Shown piece by piece: positions 1 through 11,280 of a stretch of DNA of 64,000 nucleotides. The notes below the pieces were generated by a model. The model was not told where the DNA came from. It was given only the letters and a program-made list of their open reading frames with translations, and ran no database searches. Numbering within the stretch: position 1 is the first letter of the stretch; each line of letters starts with the position of its first letter. The DNA comes from Metopolophium dirhodum. Taxonomy: Eukaryota; Arthropoda; Insecta; Hemiptera; Aphididae. Location: contig NC_083564.1 of the NCBI RefSeq assembly GCF_019925205.1, positions 7,011,491 through 7,075,490 on the forward strand, given 5' to 3'. Made by a program: the position numbers and the translations under genes.

Positions 1-2317
1 AATCGCAGTTGTTTATGGATAATGTTGTAGGAGTTTTAGGTGACACAAAGTAATAGGTACTTCAAATACACAAATTGAAATAAAGAACACACTAATTATG
101 ACTTATCATAAGAAGTCCAGTTGTCGCTCGTTGAAATTGGTATTGAGATTTTGAGAGGTATTACTCAGGTGACTGGTGCTCATGCACTGATTTAAGGGAC
201 GACGTGGATATGCTGACCAGAGAGTGATAGGTGGCTTTATCAAAAGGTTATCGTGAGCCTAGGAACTAGATTATTCTTTGGCGGCAGAAACCCTTTTTGC
301 CTTTCTTTCTCTGTCGCAGTCTGATGGCATATAATAAAGTCACACACACTACATTTTACCGTTTTAAGTGCGTGCCGATTTCTTAATCAGTAGACATATC
401 ATACGGATCGTCTCTTTTTGTCGTTCATAATGGTTTATTGGATGTGACCGATTTCTACAAACGACAGTCTGGCTGTTATTTATTATTCTGTAAGATTTTA
501 GTTTATTTACTTTAATGATGTGTGAGCATATCATTACACCGCGTTACGTGTTTTGTGCTTATAGTTACCTATATATCTAGGTACTTTTTTTAATTATCGT
601 GTAACAAGTTCTCACGTGACAGCGAATCACAGGCAATTCTAGCATTAAAAATACCTAGCATAATAGGTATATAAAAAGTTAGGTATATCGGTTCTCATTA
701 TTTTTATATAATGTTTTGAACACGGTAAATCTGCTATGATTTAAAATAAAATTAAAAAATAATTTTTATATTATTTCAATAAATTTACATAATTAATTAA
801 TTTATAAAATCTGTAAACCATATTTATATACCTTATGAAAGAATTTGAGAATTCATGAGAAATCTGAATATGTGTTGTAATTTATATAATATGTATATAA
901 TATTTATATTTTATAATTACCACAATTTTTTTTTCTTTTATCTAGATAGCTACATAAAAAAATAACAGTCGTTCGTTACAATAATTGTAAAGAATACTTT
1001 AAGTATACATAGGGATATAAAAATAAATACTTATGTGTGAAAATAGATCTAATTTAAATGATAAACTTTCTTTTTTTAATGATGCTTGAGAATTTATAGA
1101 AAAATACTTGTCAAAGAAAACCAAAAGAATAATATTATCGATTACATTATGTTTATTTTATAGGAATAATGTCGTACGCTCTTGGTACATTATGCATCAT
1201 AATATTATTAGCTATATAAGTATATTACTATATGAGTATTTTATTACATTATTACCTTTACATTTTTTATAATTTTAAGCTGGAAATCGTCGGCGAGTAG
1301 AAACTTACATATTATAGGAACAAAATTATTGTAATTAAGATTTCTATTAAACTACCTAATAACTATTAGATATATTTATAGTTTATACTCACTATAAGTA
1401 TATATAAACGACTAGGCATATACTAATAAACTAATCATACATCATACATTTTAAAATTATAATTAACTCTGAGAACCTTTCCAAGTACGAAATCACGCAG
1501 GTATAACAGTATAGGTATTTAAAATGAAACATAAAGTAAAAAATTCAAAACATAAAGCAGTTTTATGATTCATATTTGATAGGAATAACTGAATAAGTGT
1601 AATCGACCGTGTATATTTAGGTAATATATAGTCATATATATAGATATAGAGGTGGCCACTCTAGGTGCAATAAAGAATTTAATTTTCAAAGAATGAAGAA
1701 ATTAATTAATTTATATCTATATTACCTTTTTATTCGTCACTGAATAGTGAATGGCCTTCTTTACAATTCCATTAAAAAATGTCATTATAACGGAAAAAAA
1801 TTAAAACGCATTATAGGTATAGATACCTGTTTTATTATTTTTTTAAATTTTTTAGCATAGATATGTTACCTACCTAAAATCAATTACCGTAATACTTCTT
1901 AAACCGTGAAAAAACGCTATGACCACGTAACATGTATAACTAATTTCGTATATTATACCTACTCACAATTTTTTTTTTATCCTAAAAAATATTATAATAA
2001 TATTTCATGTAAATTAATTATTATTAATTACAAACCTAAACGAATATTTAAAAACAAAATATAAGTAATGTACGTTAAACTTGATGACTTATGTACGTTT
2101 CTATAATATTTGGGAAAATTTTATTTTAAACATTTATAATTGTATAAACAGACTTTATATGTGTTCAATATTCAAAACAGCTTTGTATATTTTACGGTTA
2201 TCGTGATTTCCAAATAGTTGTATTTTTTTTTTTTAACTTTTTTATGCATATAAGAATATTTGGGTACCTACTGAAGCCTGAAATATAGGGCGTAAATAGG
2301 GTATAAATATACTCTAT

Positions 2318-2477
2318 TCACAATAAGAAACTCAAACGGCGGCCAACTTGTGCGCAGGGGCGGGGCAATACTACACGGCAGGTATATAGATTGATGAATC
2401 TGTGGGGGTAACAAACGGGTGTTACCTGACTGCCACCGACGAAAACTGGCCGCCACCGTTTGCATTTCTTATTGTGA
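2318..2477. mobile_element. 160-bp MITE with about 35-bp terminal inverted repeats
   Basis: The left end reads TCACAATAAGAAACTCAAAC then GGCGGCC. The right end, reverse-complemented, reads TCACAATAAGAAATGCAAAC then GGTGGCGGCC. The pairing is clear but slightly diverged. The interior is unusually GC-rich for this region and has no coding capacity. I see no convincing target-site duplication, so the superfamily is open. A short reverse-strand reading frame covers it but is a by-product of the GC-rich interior. Confidence 0.65.
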
Positions 2478-3966
2478 GTATAGTATATAGCTGATACAGT
2501 TATTTTTCGTAATTTAACGGAAAATAATGAGTATTTGTTAATTTATTCATTACGTATATTTTATTGTGTTATGGTGTTATAGTGTGTATTATTATTATTA
2601 GTGTCCTATAGGTACTTTTCCTATCCGAGGTCTTAAACATATGTAATCATTATTATTAAACATTATAATTAATTACTAATTAGTATGTTTAACTACCTAT
2701 TATTATAAAACACACTTATTATAAAGTTAGAACTATTGAAAAGATTAAAATAATATTTAACACAGTCCCCAATGAAATCCTTAGATAAGTTTATGTTAGG
2801 TACTATACTTAGTACCGTTATTATAATTTATATCAGACATTTTTAAATATACCTAGCCACCTATAGGTCTAGGGGGCTGGTAGCTATATAAACTGTAGAT
2901 AACTGTATCAATTTCTTCATAGATACCTACATATTGTCATATTGAGCAATATATGCACGGTCAAAAAACGTATGTATTTATTTTTCATAATCATTTGCAA
3001 TTCTCTTCATAAATATTTTTAAAATTTACAGTTTCATTATAGAAGTTACGTCATTAATAAATTATATCCGCGATAAATTATCTATCAAGTCATTGGATCA
3101 GATTCTAATCGGGCCATATAAGTGAGTTTAAAATGTTAAGACTATTTTAGTACAAAGAATCGTGAAAGCATGCATGCGAATCAAAATATATTTATTACTT
3201 TTATTTACAATATGTATATGTAACGCAATTACGGCAGTAAATAATATTTGTCGAATAAAGTAAAGCACGTATTACGATTTTGCGTGTCATTCTTATTACG
3301 ATTTATCCTCTAGGTTTATATATTATATTATATTTGTACTATTATATTATTGCTATTTTCCTTTTCGATATAAGTATATAACTATATGCAGTCAAAACGA
3401 AATATTCTAATATACTGTCACTGCAGTAACCATGGTCGATGGTTAATGGTTATGTACAATCGAATAAATCGCACTAAGATTTGATTTTTTGATAATATTT
3501 TAATATGATTGACACATTTATTTTGATGACGCATTAAATATGTCCAAGTACCTCAGAGTTCAAGGAAAATAATGTAAAGCGTGCCTATAAGCACCATTTA
3601 AATTTTTTCAACGGGGGAGCGAAGCGAACCTCGAAATTTGGATTTTTATTAAATAATAACATTACCAATTCGTAGAAAGTAGTTATATATACAAAGTATA
3701 TAAAGTATTCAATTGGTTGGTAGCGCCGTATGCCTAACAATAAATATTTCATTCTCATAACAAATATACATTTTCAAAACAAACTCTTTAATCTATGGCT
3801 CTCGAGATTTTTAACTTTACATCGAGAAATGAAAATGAATCGTTTTCGCGAGAACTCATATAGAAACCAACGTATAACAACTTTAGGATATAACAAAATT
3901 GGAATTTGGACGTACTACGTAACTACTTACCTATGGAAAATAAATTATCGCATAAATACCCGACAA

Positions 3967-4010
3967 CAGCGCTTCTCAACCTGTGGTGCGCGAACCACTA
4001 GTGGTTGATA
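3967..4010. mobile_element. Isolated hAT-like transposon end (remnant)
   Basis: The stretch starting CAGCGCTTCTCAACCTGTGG, followed by a GCGCGAACCACTAGTGGT-like segment, resembles the usual terminus of hAT elements (CAGxGxTTCTCAAxCTGTGG). No matching inverted end or 8-bp duplication was found nearby, so this would be a solo, decayed end. The resemblance rests on family knowledge; the fragment is short. Confidence 0.35.
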
Positions 4011-6205
4011 CGTGGAAAGCTCATAGGTGGTACGCGCAGAAAATCTCGTATGGCCTACAACCCAACATAGTATGGCCAAGGGTAGAGAAGAGAGGTGATA
4101 AGCCATTATACAACGAGCAATGGTGTAAATACTTGGGAGGGGGTGTCCAACCCCTCGGTTCCCTTTTCACTATATAAAAACGAGAAAATGTTTTTTATAA
4201 CATACATATATATTATATTATATATGTATTAATATAACCCCCCCCCCCCTTACCCCAGGAAATGTCTGTGTTTCACTAAATTTGGAATAGGTACACAATA
4301 ATTTATAAATGGGCTTAAAAATGACAAATTCTAAGTATAGAAGTTACTTCAGAGTATCAGACTATTTGTAGTGAAATCGACTATGGAAATATAAAATAAC
4401 ACGTTGAGGTTATTGAAAGTACGCTTTTATTCGATTCAGTTCATTAAATTAAATAAGTGCGTTTATAAAAACTATTCAAGTTTTTTTACGTTTTTATTTA
4501 ATAATTGGAAACCTATTTCAAAAGAATTTAGGTTGTGCGTGTAAATAATGACTTGTGTTTTATATAACATTGGAGCATAGTTTAGTTGATAAAATCATTA
4601 TAAAATACCTATATATGGCTATATAGCTGTATATGCATATATTATTTATATAATATTGTAGATCAATTACTAAAATGTCTGTAATAATTATTGTACATAC
4701 TACATACTACCATATTAATTGTAATCTTGGAAGTATACAGGGTGTATCTTAATAAATAATATGTCATTGTACGCGGGTTTTTTTAACGATTATGGATCGA
4801 TGAAATAGAATTTCGTTAAAACGAAAAAAGACGTGTTTCTTTATTTTTAACTGTCGATTTTTTTATCAAAATTTCAAAATTTCGAAACACGTAGGTGTAC
4901 CAATAGCAAAATCAACTTTATTTTTGCAAATGGTAACTACTATATTTTTTAATGAATTCCGATAAAGTTTTTTTTTCTGAAAGTTTTTATGGTCAAATTA
5001 TCAATTTTGGTTCGCTAGTTTATTAACTATAGTCCTCTAAAGTTTAGTAAAATATGCATTAATACTTTTAATTGAAATAATTGGTATAGGTTTAATTTAT
5101 AAAAGCTAAATAATTTTTTCTTAAAACTAACTTTTATAACTTGAAATTTGAACCATAAGTTTCCTATATTGGTAGGTATCGCATGCAAGTAGTTTAATTG
5201 GTAATCTAATGAGTAATGACACTCTCTCTCTCAAAAAAAAAAAAAACATAAACAAAATTGTTGGCAAACATAGTTCATTATTTTAATTTTAACATACAAT
5301 CATCAAAATCAGTATTATTATTTTAATTTGTTTTTATAGGTATTCGTGATTAATTATTTCACAGTTACTTTTCTTACAATATCATAAATTTGGATTCTTT
5401 ATTAGGTGGCTAAAGTAGTAATGGTAAATTGGTAAATGGTATTCGATTGTTGACATTAATGTCTTAGGTATGGGTTAAAAAAAATTGTGTAATGAAAAAA
5501 GTGCAATGTTTTGTGGTGCTCTTCTCATAGTGGGACAAACTTGAAATTTGAACCATATAGATTCCCTATATTGGTAGATATCACATACAAACTGCAAAGT
5601 ATAAATTTAGGAGTTGAAATTCATAAACCTTCATATTTTTTAGTTTTGTACATTTACATTATATTTTGTAGGTACTTTTCCTATCATAAATTCCTATCAT
5701 ACTTTTCTTACAATAGCATTAATTTGGATTCTTTATTAGGTGGCTTAGGATACCTACCTAATGGTATTTGATTCTTGTTATCTATATAATAAAATTGGAA
5801 ATCTGTAATTAACTCAGATTAAAAGTATGCCTAAGTTAGGTATAAACCTATATTGAGATTGACTATTTACCTAAATATCTTGCAAATAGTTTATTTTAAA
5901 TCACGATTATTAAATAATTCTTTAAGAATTTCAACTGCTAAATTCATACTTTGCATGCGATACCTACCAATATAGGAAACTTATGGTTCAAATTTCAAGT
6001 TATAAAAGTTAGTTTTAAGAAAAAATTATTTAGCTCTTGTAAATTAAACCTATATCAATTATTTCAATTAAAAGTATTAATTCATATTTTACTAAACTTT
6101 AGAGGACCATAGTTAATAAACTAGTGAACCAAAATTGATGATTTGACAGTCAACATTTTCAGAAAAAAAAGCTTTACCGGAATCCATTAAAAATTATAGC
6201 AATTA

Positions 6206-6860
6206 GTCCAATGTTGCCAGGTTGGCGATCTGTCACCGATTGGGCTACTTTATCAATAGAATCCAGGTGATTTGGGCGATAGCATAGATATGGATCATTA
6301 TTAAAACTTAAAACTGTACATTGTACAAGTGATATTTAACTATAATAATGTTATACCATTACTATAATTTATTTGTACTTATTATGTATTGCATTAACTT
6401 AAGAAACAGATTATTATATTTTTTCATTAAAAAAAATTAAAAATCTTTTATACTTATGGTTTTTGGTTTCGATTCTATTTGTATTTCAATAGAATCTTTT
6501 GTTATTTTCGGTTTGGCTCCAGTGTTAAATCCTTGATTTAAATACCTATTCATATCATTTTTGAATGTTTCATTAGTATTTTAAAGAAAGTTTACTGAGC
6601 TATTTAAACACAAAATGTAATAATTAATTTAATTGAGTAGCCAATGTTACGTTGAATGTTGTGTATCTGCAAAATAGTGTTTACTGTGTGGACTTTACTA
6701 CTTTAGACAGAATTCTATTTTCGAAGACATGGCAACATTAATTTTTATGACAGCGGTTTGTGGCGTTTGGGCTACTTTTTAAACCACTAGATGGCGGCGA
6801 TTTGGGCGATTTAGATATACGATATTTGCAATATTAAGTAATGAAAACTTGGCAACACCG
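6206..6860. mobile_element. Nested insertion of about 650 bp in the right arm
   Basis: The right arm of the 4738-7050 element matches the left arm on both sides of this block but not inside it. The block starts near CCAATGTTGCCAGGTT and ends with AACTTGGCAACACCGG, forming a short terminal inverted repeat around TGTTGCCA. Two related copies of a segment with TTGGGCTACTTT and GATTTGGGCGAT lie inside as direct repeats (about 6225-6285 and 6763-6815). No reading frame of note. Exact borders and target duplication are uncertain by a few bases. Confidence 0.65.
6783..6795 (-). promoter_or_regulatory. CTCF-type core motif inside the nested element
   Basis: The reverse strand reads CGCCATCTAGTGG, an exact match to the CTCF core consensus YGCCMYCTRSTGG. 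Whether the organism's CTCF binds here cannot be told from sequence. The motif lies within a transposon insertion. Confidence 0.35.
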
Positions 6861-9544
6861 GTTACCATTTGAAAAAATAAAGTTGATTTTTCTGTTGGTA
6901 CACCTGCGTGTTTCAAAATTTTAAAATTGTTATAAAAAAATTGCCTGTTAAAAATAAAGAAACACGTCTTTATTCGTTTTAACGAAATTCTATGTCATCG
7001 ATCCATAATCGTTAAGAAACCCCGCGTACAATGACATAAGATACACCATGTATAATCAACCATGTATAGTGTATAGTCAAGGGAAATGAAATACGTTTTA
7101 AGTTCTAATTTATTTTCTATTCCAACACATTTATTTTTATTTGAAAATCATTATTCTTAAGCTTGAATAATATATATATCGTATATGAGTGCATTATCGG
7201 TAATTATTAATTATTACTAATTAGCCATTACAAAATCTGTATATTGTATAGGTACCTACATTTAAAATTGTACACATTATAATATGCAGGTCTATTGTAC
7301 ATGGATAGTAGGCAGTATAGACGTTAGACGTATAGTATTAACTTAATGTTTTCACTAGTCTTAACATTCTTCAACATTTCAAGAACTGCGCTATATATCA
7401 TAGTATATATCATAGTATATAGTACATATCTATACATTTATTATTGGTAATAGTAAATTATTTGATGGGTATAGGGTCATAGAGGTGCCATCTCATGTCC
7501 CATTATATTTTTAGAAAGAATAGGTAAAAATTATTTATTATATTTTGTCTCACAAAAATGTACTCCTAAGTCCTAGTTACACCATTGCATACTAAAATAC
7601 TGCACAGTGTACACTGCAATACAATAATTCTTAAAACATCTTATAGGTACTTAATGTTTTTAAAATCAACATTTTAATAACTTTTATAGGTACCTAATAT
7701 AAAATATTTAAAGCCTTTAGAATTTTGGTTATTAGAATATATTAATATTTATCAGTTTAGCATTACAGGTACTCGTTGATCAACCATCACTGACTTCACA
7801 TACGTGTAATTAATAACTATCATATTTATATCCATTCTATTTTAGTTTACAAATCACTGAAATCAGTAATCACATATATTCGTATTTGCAAGTGGAATAG
7901 TGCTTACCTTATTATATTAGGTACGTATATTACTATGCAGTCATATAATACTAATGTAGGTTCCTAGTTCCTACTACGAGTACTACTATATACTAATGTC
8001 GGAATCGATGGGTTGTGTTTAAAATTAATTGTACTGTGTGACTTATCGATGGGCCCCGACCCCCGTCCCTCTCAGAGTCTCAGTCATTAGGTTATATACG
8101 CATCCGATTGTAGATCAGTCAAATCTGACCGTCCGTGAGTGTGCACCAATGTTGGAATGTGACTAGGTCATGTTTAATTCCTATGAGCAAAGCGTCGGGT
8201 TTTGTCTATTGTAACAGAAAGACCTGAGACCTGACATGTAAAATAACTTTTTTCTAATCAATATATGTACCTAGTACTAGTATATAACAATCAACACTGT
8301 AACGTTCGTTTGTAAGCTTGTAAAATCGGGGTAAAACCTTGGCAATAAAAATATAGCTGTGGTATTTACAATACAGTTTTTATTATGAGTTATAACGCGT
8401 GTCACACGCTACATCTAACTTCTGACTCGTCGAGGATACTATAATATATTATAGTGTAATATATATTTAATATTATTATATGCGACGAGCACGAACACCG
8501 GAAAGCATGTCCCACACCAGCGGAAAATCTTAAGTTATATCATACACTATACGCATTCCAGTGATGATTGCGACAAAACTATATTATATTTAACTATTAG
8601 CGCAAGGTTGGACCACAGTCATGCATGGCGTGTACGCAGTAGTCGTAAATCGTAGTAATTGTAAGGGCTCTATACGTTTTCGTGCAAACACCGGACATTC
8701 GTTACCTAATCATTGATCTAATGCGAATCAGGCTGCAGACCGGCAGAGATAGTATAATCGCCGACCGTGAATTAATTGAATTAAGTATCAAGCTACACAC
8801 TATTACAAACACCGAGTTGTCCGAACGGTGTATCTATAAAAATAAAGCGTTTTTACAACCTAGCTACTATAGCTACAGTAGTACGGATATAATATTGTAA
8901 TCATATAATAGCTGATGAATGTTCTTTTACAAGAACACGTTAGGTATATTATTATTTTAATACTGATTTTTTTTTTTTGCGTGTATATACACATTTTTGA
9001 GATTAAATCTTACTTGACAGTTCGCAGTTATTGCATGGTTCATTTAAATGAAATAGGTTAAGTAACTTAAGTATACCTATTATTTTAAACGGCGGAAATT
9101 TGTCCAAAATATGAATATAAACATTTACATTTTACTCTACAAATAAATAATATTTTCTGCAAGTAAGTACATATTAGGCTAGAAAATATACCTAAATGAT
9201 ATGCTCAATTTTCAAACACTCCAATTTATTACGAGTCAACTAACTTAAAATTCAACGTGTGTGACGATTTTCTCTATAAATCACGATGGCATTTTTTTGT
9301 TTGCAATATCTATAACTCAGTTTGGGTACACAGTCTATATTTTTAGATGCACCTCTCCCCGTTCGAAACTCATAATATAGTATATACTTTGCCAGCACGA
9401 GTATCATACGACAATCCGCGAAGTTCTTTCACGCGGTTCCGTTTTCGACGAATCAATCGGATAATATAATAATTATATCAAAGAATATCGTTGCGATAAA
9501 TAAATTTGTCCTATGTAAATTTGGTAATTTTTTTCCAATCGTTA

Positions 9545-10061
9545 TGGGACGAAACCCTACGGCTAGCGTGTACGGCGGTCGTCGTCGTCGTCCGCGCGGG
9601 CCTCCGTCGAAGACCGGTCACGAGCCAGAGGTGGCGGTGGCGGAGGCGGTGGTGGCTGCGTGGAGGCCGGGCCGACCGCGCCGCGACGACGACCACGGTT
9701 CTGTCCGTCGTCAGTTGTGGTTTGCACGCCGTCGCGCGCAGTGAACGTGGTCGAATCGGTCGTGAAACGAACGCCATGCGATCGTGTACGTGTGACCGCG
9801 TAAGCGTTCGATAATAATAATAATATTATCGCGTCCCAAACAACGTATCCGAAAATAATAAATATTATCTCAGTCACAGATCGCGTGATATAATTATTCC
9901 GCGTCGTATCGGTAATATTTAAAGTAAACAACGCGCTCGTCGTTCGGCTCGCGTACACCCGTTTCGATAATAATAATAAACAAGTACTCTTTGCCGGACG
10001 CTGCGGTGCCGGCAGCAGCGGCGGGCGACGGATAACCCGCGAAAGTGCGACGAAATCGAAA
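9545..10061 (+). promoter_or_regulatory. CG-rich promoter / 5' UTR region of the CCP gene
   Basis: From about 9545 the composition switches from AT-rich to GC- and CpG-rich, and stays so in patches up to exon 1. This fits a promoter plus 5' UTR. An initiator-like TCAGTT is at 9711-9716 (candidate start at 9713) with a 4-of-5 match to the downstream promoter element at 9740-9744. A second TCAGTC is at 9870-9875. No TATA box lies at a proper distance from either. If transcription starts near 9713, the leader holds a 13-codon upstream ORF (ATG at 9776, TAA ending at 9814). An in-frame TAA at 9891-9893 with no ATG until 10062 supports the start chosen for the main gene. Transcription start and strand are inferred. 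Confidence 0.55.
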
Positions 10062-10161
10062 ATGTCCCGCGAGCCGGACAGGCGGCGAAGTCCCGGGCTA
10101 GCGGTGTCCGCGGTCTTGGCGGCCGTCGTTTTGGCGCTCGCCGCGGACGGTCAAAACGCAG
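10062..10161 (+). CDS. CCP-domain protein, exon 1 (signal peptide)
   Basis: This exon encodes the first 33 residues plus one base of codon 34. The start is MSREPDRRRSPG, a basic N-terminal part, followed by a hydrophobic core LAVSAVLAAVVLALAA and a polar ADGQNA, which is a textbook secretory signal peptide; cleavage is probably after residue 28 or a few residues on. It ends at G|GTACGT, a strong donor, giving a phase-1 junction. The next in-frame acceptor with recognisable coding sequence is at 61823, where phase 1 continues directly into a sushi domain. The ATG has an A-rich upstream context and is the first in its frame after a TAA at 9891. High GC and CpG set the exon apart from its surroundings. 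The weak point is the join across 51.7 kb; additional exons in between cannot be excluded. Confidence 0.75.
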
Positions 10162-11049
10162 GTACGTCTCGTCGGTCCTGGTCCGCATCTATAATCATAT
10201 TATTATAGGATGTCGTGAGCTGGCTCGGCGCTTTTTTTCTCACCACTATTAAACCACTAACACTGCAGCAGATTAAACGCACACGACCGTGTGCATCCGC
10301 GAGAGTATCACCGCGATAATCATATCATAATATGCATTCAAATCGGTACAACCGTGCCGATAGCCGGCCGAGGTCGGGTCCCCCCAATACTTATAAGAAT
10401 TACGTGAAAATATTTATCACACAATTATATTATAATGCCCGCATAATTATAACCTAGGTGTGTGCGAGTTGTATATTATTAGTTATTAATATAATAATGA
10501 TTATAGTGAATGTTCTGAGTAAACATAATGACTATAATATTGTAACCAAATGGATATTATAATTTTTAATTAAAATAATAAAGCAAACCTAAACGGATAT
10601 TTTATTAAAAAAATGGTTGTTGCTTGTAAAATAGTTATAACATACATTTCATATTTTATTCACGATTTTGCCCGGCTTTTAACTGGGAATAGTTCCAAAA
10701 ATTACTTATTTAAATTTTAAAGCTGTTTCGTCCACGTCCGATTTCTATACAAATCACAAAGGATTATATTTTATTATAACTAGGTATGTATTGGTATTTA
10801 GAACACTTCTAATTCCAATCCCAGATCTATATCTGAAAATGTGAACATAATATAAATATTAAGAAAAAAAACGTTATTATCATAATTTGAACAACCATTA
10901 ACTAAAATAAAATAAAATGCACACAAAATTGGTGTTATTATTTGGTAAATAGGTACCATTTATATGATAAACTAATTTTTCTGTCAATGTAATGAAAGAT
11001 TTTAAAATAAAATACGATATTATATGTTTAAGCAGAATTGTGCTATAAA

Positions 11050-11272
11050 CAGGGCTTAAAATCCATCCGATTTCAGGGGACACACTTATTAATTTAATTG
11101 TTACCTTTGGGTTTTGACAGATTTGTATAGAAAAAAAACCCGTGGGGGTTGTAACACCCAAAATCCCCCCCTCTTTTATATACCACTTTTCTTACACATT
11201 AATATTTGACACACATTTGTCATTCAGTGGACACATTTTGATTTTCAAAGGACACAGTAATTTTAGCCCCTG
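11050..11272. mobile_element. hAT-type MITE, 223 bp, perfect 8-bp duplication
   Basis: The left end is CAGGGCTTAAAAT and the right end is ATTTTAGCCCCTG, a 13-bp inverted repeat with small differences. Both sides are flanked by GCTATAAA (11042-11049 and 11273-11280), an exact 8-bp target duplication, the hallmark of hAT elements. Sub-terminal GGACAC/GTGTCC motifs recur inside. No coding capacity. Confidence 0.88.
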
Positions 11273-11280
11273 GCTATAAA

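Larger units (their letters stand above)
4738..7050. mobile_element. 2.3-kb DNA element with long terminal inverted repeats
   Basis: The left arm (about 4738-5195) and the right arm (about 5946-7050) are reverse complements over several hundred bases. Matching landmarks are GGTGTATCTTA at both ends, ATGTCATTGTACGCGGG, ACGATTATGGATCGATGA, GAAACACGTCTTT/AAAGACGTGTTTC, and GGAAACTTATGGTTCAAATT opposite AATTTGAACCATAAGTTTCC. TATA flanks both outer ends (4734-4737 and 7051-7054), fitting a 4-bp (or TA) target duplication. There is no transposase reading frame, so it is non-autonomous. The centre carries a diverged direct duplication (about 5140-5450 against 5540-5780), and the right arm is interrupted by a second element (about 6206-6860) absent from the left arm. 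The superfamily is not determined. Confidence 0.8.
1..9540. other. Upstream intergenic region, no gene seen
   Basis: AT-rich DNA with stops in every frame at short intervals. The longest reading frames are under about 100 codons and show no recognisable domain, codon bias or splice structure. The only structured parts are the transposon-like elements listed separately (2318-2477, about 3967-4010, 4738-7050) and simple tracts such as a 12-C run at 4238-4249. The stretches 1-2300, 2500-3950 and 7060-9500 hold nothing else that I can support. Confidence 0.7.

Noticed and set aside
9563..9958. 131-codon reverse-strand frame and overlapping frames on both strands in the CG-rich block
   Set aside because: Low-complexity Arg/Thr/Pro/Asp runs come from CGT/CGG-type repeats. 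The GC-rich block has few stops in any frame.
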